Shown here piece by piece: positions 17,377 to 24,896 of a stretch of 64,000 nt of DNA; positions within the stretch are counted from its first letter, which is position 1; every line of letters starts with the position of its first letter. The notes beneath the pieces were generated by a model. The model was not told where the DNA came from. It made no database searches and saw nothing but the letters and a program-made list of their open reading frames with translations. Location: positions 2,700,501 through 2,764,500 of the forward strand of contig NZ_CP108494.1 in NCBI RefSeq assembly GCF_041435435.1, written 5' to 3'. Position numbers and translations under genes: made by a program. The stretch comes from Streptomyces sp. NBC_01241 (GTDB lineage: Bacteria > Actinomycetota > Actinomycetes > Streptomycetales > Streptomycetaceae).

Positions 17377-19359
17377 CTACTTGAACAGGGTCCGCTTGAT
17401 ACGTCCGGCCACGCGCCGTACCAGGGACCTCTTCGGTGCGGGAGCAGGGGACTTCTTGGCCGCGGCGGCCGCCGTGGTCACGGATATCGTTGCGTCGGCG
17501 GCGACGGCGACGGCGATCGGAAGCTTGGCCCAGCGCGGCTTGCCGCGTCGAGCGGACGGCAGACCGATCTCGATGCTCCAGAAACGTCCGGTGCCCAGCC
17601 CGTCCGGGAGGTGTGCGGACAGGACCGCCGCGGTGGGGCCGGCCGTGAGAGTCGCGACGGTCTCGGCCGTGCTCCCGCCGGACAGGGTCTTGAAACGCAG
17701 CCAGGCGCTCTCGGTACCGACGGTGCCGTTCATCGCGAGGGGGACAGGCAGTTCGATCCGGCCGTCCGCCAGGACGGTGTCCTTCGGGGTGAGGCTCTTG
17801 AGGTCCCGGTCGAACCGGCTGGTGGCGAAGTCCACGTCGAGGGAGAGATTGCCGTGCGGCTCGGTCCAGTACGGCAGGACCAGCCGTCGGGGCTCACCGC
17901 TCAGGGCACCGCGTCGGCCGGTCTCCACACCCTCGGCACGGGCCGATCCGAGGCGAGTCTCCTTGGTCCAGCCGCACGAGCTGATCCGGATCAGGACGTC
18001 CCATATGCCGTCGCCCAGCGGTGCGCCGTTGGCCGCGGACTCCGGGTCGATCGTCGCCTCGGCCCGAAGCACCAGCCGGAACGTGGTCCCGTCGTCGGAG
18101 GGAATGCGCTCACGGGTGAACTCGACCGGCTGGAAGAACTCCGCGGCGGTGGTCCGTTCCCGTACGACCACATCGACCTTGGCCCTGGCGGCGGTCGCGA
18201 GAGGACTGGCGCCGAGAGCCACGACGGCGTCCAGGGCGTCCTGCGACAGCGGCAGGTTCAGCAGGTCCTCCTCGCCCTCGGTGCGGAAGGCCATCGGTTC
18301 GCCGTCGGTCTGGTACTCGGCGGTGAAGCCTGCCTCGAGCCGCCCGGCGTCCCACTTCAGGGACTCCAGGAAGCCGGTGGGCTTGATCCCGGCCTCCCAG
18401 CGGGCCAGTTCCTCGATGTCGGCGAGGCGGTCGGCCACGACGAGCGCGGCGACTATCTGCTGGGTGGGCTGCATCCCCCGCGCGACACCGGGTCCGAACC
18501 GTTCGGTGACGACGCCCCGGATCTCGGTGTACAGCTCCTGGCGGTAGTCCTCCGGCAACGCCAGCAGACGCTTGCCGCGAAGGCGCTCGACCATCTCGTT
18601 GCGCAGCCAGCGGCGGAACATGTTGTCGCGGAGCGTGCCGGGCTCCGTGTACTTCTCGACGATGTCGAGGGCTTCCCGGAGGTTGTTGTAGTAGCCGACC
18701 GGGTCGAAGCGCTGGAAACCGGCGTTCGAGGCGTCCTCACGCTTGATGTGGTAGTAGCACAGGTAGTCGCTGAGAACCGCGATGTTGGAGGCCCGAAGGT
18801 ACGTCTCGACCACGAAGACGTGGTCCTCCAGACGCCGACGGCCCTCGCGGAAGCTGATGCCCTTGCTCTCCAGGAATTCCTTGCGGAACATCTTGTGCGG
18901 CGTGAGGCTGGTCATGAGCGGGGCGCTGGAGACGTCGGCGCGCGGATGGTTCACGCGGAAGAGCTCCACCGGCACCGGACGGCCCTTGCCGGCCATCTTG
19001 CCGATGACGACGTCGGCCTCGTTCTCGACGCCGTAGTTGTACATGCGCTCCAGCGCCTCGTCACCCAGCCAGTCGTCGTTGTCCACGTACATGACGAACT
19101 CGCCCTTGGCCGCGGCGGTGCCGACATTGCGGGGCTTGCCCGACCAGCCCGAGGATTCCTGGTGGATGACGTGCATGTGCGGGTACTTGGCGGCGATCTC
19201 GTCCAGCCGCGCCGGGGTGGCGTCGGTGGAGCCGTCGTCGACGAAGATGGCCTCGTACTCGTCGTTCGGAAGGCTCTGCCGAAGCAGTGAGGTGATGCAG
19301 TCCTCGATGTACTCACCCGGGTTGTACACCGGGATGACGACGCTGACCTTGACGGACAT
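17377..19359 (-). CDS. GT2 glycosyltransferase with C-terminal beta-rich domain
   Basis: A 660-residue inverting family-2 glycosyltransferase. The GT-A domain covers about residues 1-230: VSVVIPVYNPGEYIEDCI at the start, VDDGSTDATPARLDE, the DxD-like MYVDNDDWLGDE, and GRRRLEDHVFVVETYL near the acceptor side. A helical middle section follows (about 230-400), then a beta-sandwich-like region (about 400-620) and a basic tail. ATG at 19359 has GGGG nine bases upstream. Two-domain enzymes of this kind decorate wall teichoic acids or other anionic polymers, for example TarS-type; that role is inferred from the layout and neighbours. The donor sugar is unknown. Confidence 0.85.
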   Translation of the reverse strand: MSVKVSVVIPVYNPGEYIEDCITSLLRQSLPNDEYEAIFVDDGSTDATPARLDEIAAKYPHMHVIHQESSGWSGKPRNVGTAAAKGEFVMYVDNDDWLGDEALERMYNYGVENEADVVIGKMAGKGRPVPVELFRVNHPRADVSSAPLMTSLTPHKMFRKEFLESKGISFREGRRRLEDHVFVVETYLRASNIAVLSDYLCYYHIKREDASNAGFQRFDPVGYYNNLREALDIVEKYTEPGTLRDNMFRRWLRNEMVERLRGKRLLALPEDYRQELYTEIRGVVTERFGPGVARGMQPTQQIVAALVVADRLADIEELARWEAGIKPTGFLESLKWDAGRLEAGFTAEYQTDGEPMAFRTEGEEDLLNLPLSQDALDAVVALGASPLATAARAKVDVVVRERTTAAEFFQPVEFTRERIPSDDGTTFRLVLRAEATIDPESAANGAPLGDGIWDVLIRISSCGWTKETRLGSARAEGVETGRRGALSGEPRRLVLPYWTEPHGNLSLDVDFATSRFDRDLKSLTPKDTVLADGRIELPVPLAMNGTVGTESAWLRFKTLSGGSTAETVATLTAGPTAAVLSAHLPDGLGTGRFWSIEIGLPSARRGKPRWAKLPIAVAVAADATISVTTAAAAAKKSPAPAPKRSLVRRVAGRIKRTLFK

Positions 19360-19448
19360 GCAGTTAGCCCCAACAAGAGGAGGAAGGCCCCGGCGTCTCA
19401 TCGCCCTGGGAATATGTACGTATCAGATTATCGCGAGTGCGCGGGAGA

Positions 19449-19469
19449 GGCCCGACGCGATGTCGGGCC
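19449..19469 (-). terminator. Terminator hairpin after the methyltransferase-like gene
   Basis: GGCCCGAC (19449-19456) pairs with GTCGGGCC (19462-19469) across a 5-nt loop, 27 bases past the stop codon. Confidence 0.55.
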
Positions 19470-19495
19470 CCTGCATCCTCGTCCGGCCCCTCGGC

Positions 19496-20290
19496 TCAGC
19501 CGGTCAGCGCCTCGATCCGGCGGCGCAGCGGCGCGTAGGCCGAGCGTGGGCGGCGCAGGTTGCGGGCACGGACCAGCGAGGGCCAGAAGTCGGCTTCGAG
19601 CAACCCCTCGGCCTGTACGGCGTTCTTGCGTACCAGCAGCTCGTCGGGGACGTCCTGCGGGTCGGGTACGACGTATTCCTCGATGATCTCGTCGTACGCG
19701 TTCTTCAGCACCGTGCTGTCCGGGTCGGCGCCGAAGATCAGCGCGACACCGGTGGGTCGGGTGTCGACCTCGATCACCGTCAGGTCGGGGCGAAAGCGCC
19801 GCAGCACGGTGGCCACCTTGTAGACGTCTCCCGTCCAGGCGTCGGTGTGCCGGTCGCGGGCCGCTTCGTCGACATCGCGGGGCAGCATGTCGTCCAGCAC
19901 GATCACGCTCGACCAGCGGGCGTGCTTCTCGACGTTCATGAAGTCGCGCAGGGCGTACTCGAAGAGGTGCATGCCGTCGATGAAGGCGAGCTCCAGCTTC
20001 GGGTCTCCGCCGAGCACATTGAGCGGATCACGGCGGGCCAGGGCGCGGAACGGGTTGCGGCCGTTGCGCAGGTGCAGCAGCGGGTCCTTGCGGGCGAAGA
20101 AGGCGTCGCTCGTCGCCTTGACCAGGTGGACGTCACAGCTGATGTCCGTCACGACACGGAAGGCGGGGTCGACAGCGACGGACGGCACTCGCGAGAGGGC
20201 CAGGCTCCTGCCGTCGTTGACCCCGATCTCCATATAGTTCCGAGGACGGTAGACGCGGTGCAATTGACGCAGAAAGTCATGGCGGTTCAC
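19496..20290 (-). CDS. Class I SAM methyltransferase-like protein
   Basis: A 264-residue protein resembling the methyltransferase_24 group. The first Rossmann strand and glycine loop appear as YMEIGVNDGRSLALS near residue 25, VAVDPAF gives the acidic end of strand 2, and LAFIDGMHLFEYALRDF plus VIVLDDMLP are typical of this family. GTG at 20290 (VNRHDFLRQL) has AAGGG ten bases upstream and starts at the conserved core. Members often act on sugars or polymer ends in envelope loci, so O-methylation of the glycopolymer is a reasonable guess. No substrate can be read from the sequence. Confidence 0.75.
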   Translation of the reverse strand: MNRHDFLRQLHRVYRPRNYMEIGVNDGRSLALSRVPSVAVDPAFRVVTDISCDVHLVKATSDAFFARKDPLLHLRNGRNPFRALARRDPLNVLGGDPKLELAFIDGMHLFEYALRDFMNVEKHARWSSVIVLDDMLPRDVDEAARDRHTDAWTGDVYKVATVLRRFRPDLTVIEVDTRPTGVALIFGADPDSTVLKNAYDEIIEEYVVPDPQDVPDELLVRKNAVQAEGLLEADFWPSLVRARNLRRPRSAYAPLRRRIEALTG

Positions 20291-20446
20291 GTGGAGCGGC
20301 CCTTCGGAAGAAACCAACTGGTCTGGTCCCCGGCGAAGTTACCGCATGAGCGCACCGTGATGTAAGCGTTCTCCCCCAGCTAAACCTTTGTTGTTCAGAA
20401 CTTTTGAATTCGCCAGAATTTGACCACCGGGACGATCATTTGGTGA

Positions 20447-21331
20447 TCACGGCCGCTCTGCCGCAAGGAGTGCCGGAAATGCCTCGTCCAGCGCTGCCCG
20501 CCAGTCCCGGATCGGTTCGATCCCGGCCGTCGCCCAGCGATCGTGCCCGAGCACGCTGAACGCGGGCCGGGGAGCCGGCCGTGGGAAGGCCTCGCTGGTC
20601 GTGGGGCGGACGCGTGCCGGGTCGGTGCCGAGCAGCCGGAAGATCTCCCGGGTGAAGCCGAACCAGGTCGTCTCGCCACCGCTGGTGCCGTGGTAGACGC
20701 CCGCGGGGGCGGTGCCCGCGAGGGCGGCCTGTCCGAGCCGGACCAGACGGTCCGCCAGATCGACGGTCCAGGTGGGCTGTCCGCGCTGGTCGTCCACCAC
20801 GTCGAGGGTGTCCTTGACGCCCTCCAGCTTGATCATCGTACGGACAAAGTTTCCGCCGCCCGCGCCGTACAGCCAGGCGGTGCGGACCACGTAACCCGTG
20901 TCCGGCAGGGTGTCCAGCACGGCCCGCTCGCCGGCCAGTTTGGTGCGGCCGTAGGCGCTGCGCGGTCCGGTGGGGCCGTCCTCGGTGTAGGGCTTCTCGC
21001 CGTCCCCGGCGAACACGTAGTCGGTGGAGACCTGGAGGAGGACGGCACCGTGTTCGCGGCAGGCCGCGGCGAGGACGCCGGGGCCGGTGCCGTTGACCCG
21101 CAGCGCGGCCTCCTCCTGGGACTCGGCGTCGTCGACGGCAGTCCAGGCGGCGCAGTTCACCACGACGGCGGGGCGGTGCGCGTCGAAGCCGGCGCGCACC
21201 GAATCGGGGTCCGCGATGTCCATGGCCGCGCGGTCCGCAGCGACCACGGTGACGTCCTCACCGGCGAGCCGGGCCAGGACGTCCCGGCCCAGCATCCCCG
21301 CGGCTCCGGTGACCAGATAGACGGCGCTCAC
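20447..21331 (-). CDS. rmlD: dTDP-4-dehydrorhamnose reductase
   Basis: Last step of dTDP-L-rhamnose synthesis, NADPH-dependent reduction at C4. The 294-residue extended SDR has the cofactor loop VTGAAGMLGRDV at the N-terminus, QVSTDYVFAGDG carrying the catalytic serine/threonine side, and YGRTKLAGE with the YxxxK pair. GTG at 21331 overlaps the rmlB stop codon as GTGA, indicating translational coupling. It is the third gene of rmlA-rmlB-rmlD. Downstream is a gap of about 150 bp before the methyltransferase-like gene. Confidence 0.95.
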   Translation of the reverse strand: MSAVYLVTGAAGMLGRDVLARLAGEDVTVVAADRAAMDIADPDSVRAGFDAHRPAVVVNCAAWTAVDDAESQEEAALRVNGTGPGVLAAACREHGAVLLQVSTDYVFAGDGEKPYTEDGPTGPRSAYGRTKLAGERAVLDTLPDTGYVVRTAWLYGAGGGNFVRTMIKLEGVKDTLDVVDDQRGQPTWTVDLADRLVRLGQAALAGTAPAGVYHGTSGGETTWFGFTREIFRLLGTDPARVRPTTSEAFPRPAPRPAFSVLGHDRWATAGIEPIRDWRAALDEAFPALLAAERP

Positions 21332-22314
21332 AGGGCGGCCCGGTCCTTCAGCGGCTCCCACCAGGCGCGGTTGTCGCGGTACCACTGCACGGTCTGGGCG
21401 AGGCCGGTGCGGAAGTCCGTGCGGGGCTCGTAACCGAGCTCCTCGCGGATCTTGGTGCAGTCGACGGAGTAGCGGCGATCGTGGCCCTTGCGGTCCTCGA
21501 CGTAGGTGACGCTGGTGTCCCAGTCGGCGCCGCAGGCATCCAGCAGCAGGCCGGTGAGCTCCTTGTTGGAGAGCTCGGTGCCGCCGCCGATGTTGTAGAC
21601 CTCGCCGGCCCGGCCCTTCGTGCGGACCAGTTCGATGCCCTGGACGTGGTCGTCGATGTGGAGCCAGTCGCGGACGTTGGCGCCGTCGCCGTACAGCGGG
21701 ACCGTCTTGCCGTCCAGCAGATTGGTGACGAAGAGCGGGATGACCTTCTCGGGGAAGTGGTGGTGCCCGTAGTTGTTGGAGCAGCGGGTCACCCGCACGT
21801 CGAGGCCGTGGGTGCGGTGGTACGAGAGCGCGATCAGGTCGCTGGACGCCTTGGCCGCGGAGTAGGGCGAGTTGGGCGCGAGCGGGTCGGTCTCGGGCCA
21901 GGAGCCCTCGTCGATGGAGCCGTAGACCTCGTCGGTGGAGATGTGCACGAAGGTCTTGATGCCCGCCAGGTGCGCGGCGTGGATCAGGGTGTGGGTGCCC
22001 ACGACGTTCGTACGGACGAATTCGGCGCCGCCGTCGATGGAGCGGTCCACATGGGACTCGGCGGCGAAGTGCACCACCTGGTCGTGCTCGGCCATCAGCT
22101 TGGTGACCAGCTCGGTGTCGCAGATGTCGCCCTGCACGAACGCGAAACCGGGATGGTCGCGCACCTCGTCGAGGTTGGCCGGGTTGCCCGCGTAGGTGAG
22201 GTTGTCGAGCACCGTGACGGCGATGTCGCCGGGGCCTTCGGGGCCGAGCACCGTACGGACGTAGTGCGAGCCGATGAAGCCGGCGCCGCCGGTCACCAGA
22301 ATGTTGGTGGTCAT
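21328..22314 (-). CDS. rmlB: dTDP-glucose 4,6-dehydratase
   Basis: NAD-dependent conversion of dTDP-glucose to dTDP-4-keto-6-deoxyglucose. The 328-residue SDR has NILVTGGAGFIGSHYVR at the N-terminus, STDEVYGSIDEG with the catalytic Thr-Asp-Glu, and YSAAKASSD with YxxxK; RVTRCSNNYGHHHFPEK is the family signature. ATG at 22314 overlaps the rmlA stop as ATGA. It shares a transcript with rmlA and rmlD. The intermediate is used for L-rhamnose but could feed other deoxysugars. Confidence 0.97.
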   Translation of the reverse strand: MTTNILVTGGAGFIGSHYVRTVLGPEGPGDIAVTVLDNLTYAGNPANLDEVRDHPGFAFVQGDICDTELVTKLMAEHDQVVHFAAESHVDRSIDGGAEFVRTNVVGTHTLIHAAHLAGIKTFVHISTDEVYGSIDEGSWPETDPLAPNSPYSAAKASSDLIALSYHRTHGLDVRVTRCSNNYGHHHFPEKVIPLFVTNLLDGKTVPLYGDGANVRDWLHIDDHVQGIELVRTKGRAGEVYNIGGGTELSNKELTGLLLDACGADWDTSVTYVEDRKGHDRRYSVDCTKIREELGYEPRTDFRTGLAQTVQWYRDNRAWWEPLKDRAAL

Positions 22315-23381
22315 GAAGAGATCTGCACCTTGCTGTGGTCGCCGAGCACGAGTCGGTGGGCGGACGGGGAACGGGGGGCGGGGGTCACCTCGACGTCACG
22401 GCCGATGAGCGACGCCTCCACGCGGCGGACACCGGCGACGGAGGCGCCCCGCAGAACGATGGAGTACTCGATCTCGCTGTCCACGATCCGACAGTCCTCC
22501 GAGACCGAGGTGAACGGGCCGATGTACGCGCCGCTGATCACCGACCGGGCGCCGATGATCACGGGTCCGACGATGCGGCTGCCACTGACCTTGGCGCCCG
22601 CCTCGATCCGCACCCGGCCGATGATCTCGCTCTCCTCGTCGACGTCGGCCTCCTCGTGGGACGGCTCGATGGTCTCCAGGACGGTCCGGTTGACCTCCAG
22701 CATGTCGGTGACGTTGCCGGTGTCCTTCCAGTACCCGCGGATCGTAGTGGAGCGGACGTCGCGCTTCTGGTCGATCAGCCACTGGATGGCGTGGGTGATC
22801 TCCAGTTCGCCGCGCCAGGAGGGCTCGATCGAGCGGACGGCCTCGTGGATGGCGGGGGTGAAGAGATAGACACCGACGAGCGCCAGATCGCTCTTGGGCT
22901 CCTTCGGCTTCTCCTCCAGCGCCGCCACCCGGCCCTCGGCATCGAGCTCCGCGACACCGAAGGAGGTGGGGTTGGGTACCTGGGTCAGCAGGATCTGCGC
23001 ATCGGGCCGGTCCGTGCGGAACTCCTCCACCAGACCGGTGATCCCACCGACGATGAAGTTGTCGCCGAGGTACATGACGAAGTCGTCGTCCCCCAGGAAG
23101 TCACGGGCGATCAGCACCGCGTGGGCGAGGCCGAGCGGCTGGTCCTGCGGGATGTAGGTGACCTCGATGCCGAGCCGGGAACCGTCGCCGACGGCCTCGC
23201 GGATCTCCGGGGCGGTGTCGCCCACGATGATGCCGACCTCGGTGATCCCCGCTTCCGCGATGGCTTCCAGCCCGTAGAACAGCACGGGCTTGTTCGCCAC
23301 GGGCACCAGTTGCTTGGCCGAGGTGTGTGTGATGGGCCGCAGGCGGGTACCGGCCCCTCCGGATAGTACGAGAGCCTTCAC
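22311..23381 (-). CDS. rmlA: Glucose-1-phosphate thymidylyltransferase (long form)
   Basis: Makes dTDP-glucose from glucose-1-phosphate and dTTP. The 356-residue protein has the nucleotidyltransferase signature LSGGAGTRLRP at the N-terminus, DNFIVGG for metal binding and EKPKEPKSDLALVGVY. Residues after about 245 form a left-handed beta-helix tail (hexapeptide-like repeats, GRVRIEAGAKVSG), making this the long StrD-like form rather than the short RmlA. GTG at 23381 has GAGG nine bases upstream; an ATG five codons earlier is possible. It starts the rmlA-rmlB-rmlD operon. Confidence 0.93.
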   Translation of the reverse strand: MKALVLSGGAGTRLRPITHTSAKQLVPVANKPVLFYGLEAIAEAGITEVGIIVGDTAPEIREAVGDGSRLGIEVTYIPQDQPLGLAHAVLIARDFLGDDDFVMYLGDNFIVGGITGLVEEFRTDRPDAQILLTQVPNPTSFGVAELDAEGRVAALEEKPKEPKSDLALVGVYLFTPAIHEAVRSIEPSWRGELEITHAIQWLIDQKRDVRSTTIRGYWKDTGNVTDMLEVNRTVLETIEPSHEEADVDEESEIIGRVRIEAGAKVSGSRIVGPVIIGARSVISGAYIGPFTSVSEDCRIVDSEIEYSIVLRGASVAGVRRVEASLIGRDVEVTPAPRSPSAHRLVLGDHSKVQISS

Positions 23382-23414
23382 GTGACCAGTCCTCATGGGG
23401 GAGATATCGGTCTT

Positions 23415-23428
23415 GTCGCAGCTGCGAC
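23415..23428. promoter_or_regulatory. 14-bp perfect palindrome upstream of rmlA
   Basis: GTCGCAGCTGCGAC is a perfect inverted repeat about 35 bp upstream of the rmlA start, in an AT-richer stretch likely to hold the promoter. It could be an operator, but no regulator gene lies nearby. Confidence 0.35.
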
Positions 23429-23528
23429 TATTGCCGATTTTACTGAAAATTGCTGCGCGATTCGTCGTACGTCAACTCTGTGAACGAGCCGGGGACACAC
23501 GTCGGAAGCCGGGCCGGGACAGGCCCGC

Positions 23529-24755
23529 TCAGCCTGTGCTGAGCCGTGCCCTCCAGCGTCGTACAGCCCGCCGCATACGCCGGACGGCGCGCCGCGACAG
23601 TGACATCCTGCGGGCCGCCGCCACGGGGCTCTCGATGCGCTTGCCGCCGTGCCAGTCGGGCACGGTGACCTCGAAATCGGAGTCCGAGAGGCCGCTCGAC
23701 CGGTCCCGGAAGTGCGGGTACGCGAGGAAGACCCGGTCGCCCTTGCCCGAACGGACCACGTCCGGAACGGACTTCTGCCGTAAGTACGTCAGCACGTCCA
23801 CCAGCACGTCGGACCGGCCCCGCGCGACAGCGGCGAGCCGCAGCCTCTCGGCGACCTTGATCAGGCGTGCCACGCCATCGTTCCAGTACACGTCCATGAG
23901 CGGCGCCGCGAGCTCCATCTTGTCGCGCCGGATCTCTTCCGAGTCCCGGAGGAAGACGGGCCCGAACTGCTGGAGCATCCCGATCGTGAAGGGCCGGATC
24001 ATCAGGATGTCGCGCTTCGGCCCGGCGGGCTCGAGCCGGTGGACGAGCGCCATCATGGCCAGCATGGAATCGAAGCGCCACAGATAGGTGCCACTCTTGG
24101 TGACGTGCTTTCCGTCGTCCCTGCCGACCAGGTGGTAGCAGGTGTAGTCGGAGATGACGGAGACTCCGGCGCCGCGCAGATACGCCTCCATGGTGAAGAG
24201 CGCGTCCTCGCCGGTCCTGAGTTCCTCGTCGAATCTCAGGCCGATTCGCTCCAGCAGTTCACGCCGGAAGAGTTTCTGCGCACTCAGCGTGTAAATAATC
24301 TTGGAGTTGTATATGTCGACCCGGCTCCTGGTGGCTGTCCACATCGACATGGGCGCTCCACGATTGACCCCGACCACCTTGCCGAGCACGACATCGGTAT
24401 GCGCCCGGTCGGCCATCGCGACCATCCGCTCCAGGGCTTCGTCACCGAAATAGTCGTCCGCGTCGAGGAAGAAGACATAGCGGCCCCGGGCCAGACCGAG
24501 ACCCACATTGCGCGGCCCGCTGGGGCCACCGGAGTTCGCTTGCCTGATCACCCGGGTCGCGACCGCGGACCGGGCCGCGAACTCCTCCAGGTACTCGCCG
24601 GTTCCGTCGGTCGAACCGTCGTCGACTGCCACCATCTCGATCCGGTCGGCACCGATGGTCTGTGCCTCCACCGATTCAAGACAACGGATCAGATAGGGCA
24701 TCGCCTCGTATGCACCGATGATCACGGATACGTCAGGAATTGGCTTCTCGCTCAC
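23529..24755 (-). CDS. GT2 glycosyltransferase
   Basis: A 408-residue family-2 glycosyltransferase. Its GT-A core (about 8-230) shows VSVIIGAYEAMPYLIRCLES, VDDGSTDGTGEYLEE, the DxD motif in FFLDADDYFGDE and RTGEDALFTMEAYLRGAG. A helical region and a strongly basic C-terminus (RRAVRRMRRAVRRWRARL) follow, which may hold it at the membrane. GTG at 24755 was chosen because upstream residues are unlike a GT start; no strong ribosome-binding site is visible. It lies 147 bp upstream of rmlA and is similar in plan to the larger transferase at 17377-19359. Likely role: glycosylation of the wall polymer. Confidence 0.85.
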   Translation of the reverse strand: MSEKPIPDVSVIIGAYEAMPYLIRCLESVEAQTIGADRIEMVAVDDGSTDGTGEYLEEFAARSAVATRVIRQANSGGPSGPRNVGLGLARGRYVFFLDADDYFGDEALERMVAMADRAHTDVVLGKVVGVNRGAPMSMWTATRSRVDIYNSKIIYTLSAQKLFRRELLERIGLRFDEELRTGEDALFTMEAYLRGAGVSVISDYTCYHLVGRDDGKHVTKSGTYLWRFDSMLAMMALVHRLEPAGPKRDILMIRPFTIGMLQQFGPVFLRDSEEIRRDKMELAAPLMDVYWNDGVARLIKVAERLRLAAVARGRSDVLVDVLTYLRQKSVPDVVRSGKGDRVFLAYPHFRDRSSGLSDSDFEVTVPDWHGGKRIESPVAAARRMSLSRRAVRRMRRAVRRWRARLSTG

Positions 24756-24828
24756 ATCAACAGAAGACAGTCGACCTCGAACGTTGGTTGCCCGACACCA
24801 CGCGCCTGAAGTGTGACCCTTATCGCAA

Positions 24829-24865
24829 AGGCCCGGCACAACCCTAAAAGGGCTGTGCCGGGCCT
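24829..24865. terminator. Strong terminator between the glycerophosphotransferase and GT2 genes
   Basis: A 12-bp perfect stem (AGGCCCGGCACA, 24829-24840, with its complement at 24854-24865); the loop can fold further as CCCT/AGGG. It lies 31 bases after the stop of the glycerophosphotransferase-like gene and marks an operon boundary. Confidence 0.75.
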
Positions 24866-24896
24866 GATGAATTGCGTTAATGAACCAGCCGAATTC

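Noticed and set aside
20434..20448. GATCA/TGATC inverted repeat at the rmlD stop
   Set aside because: Five-base arms only; likely chance.
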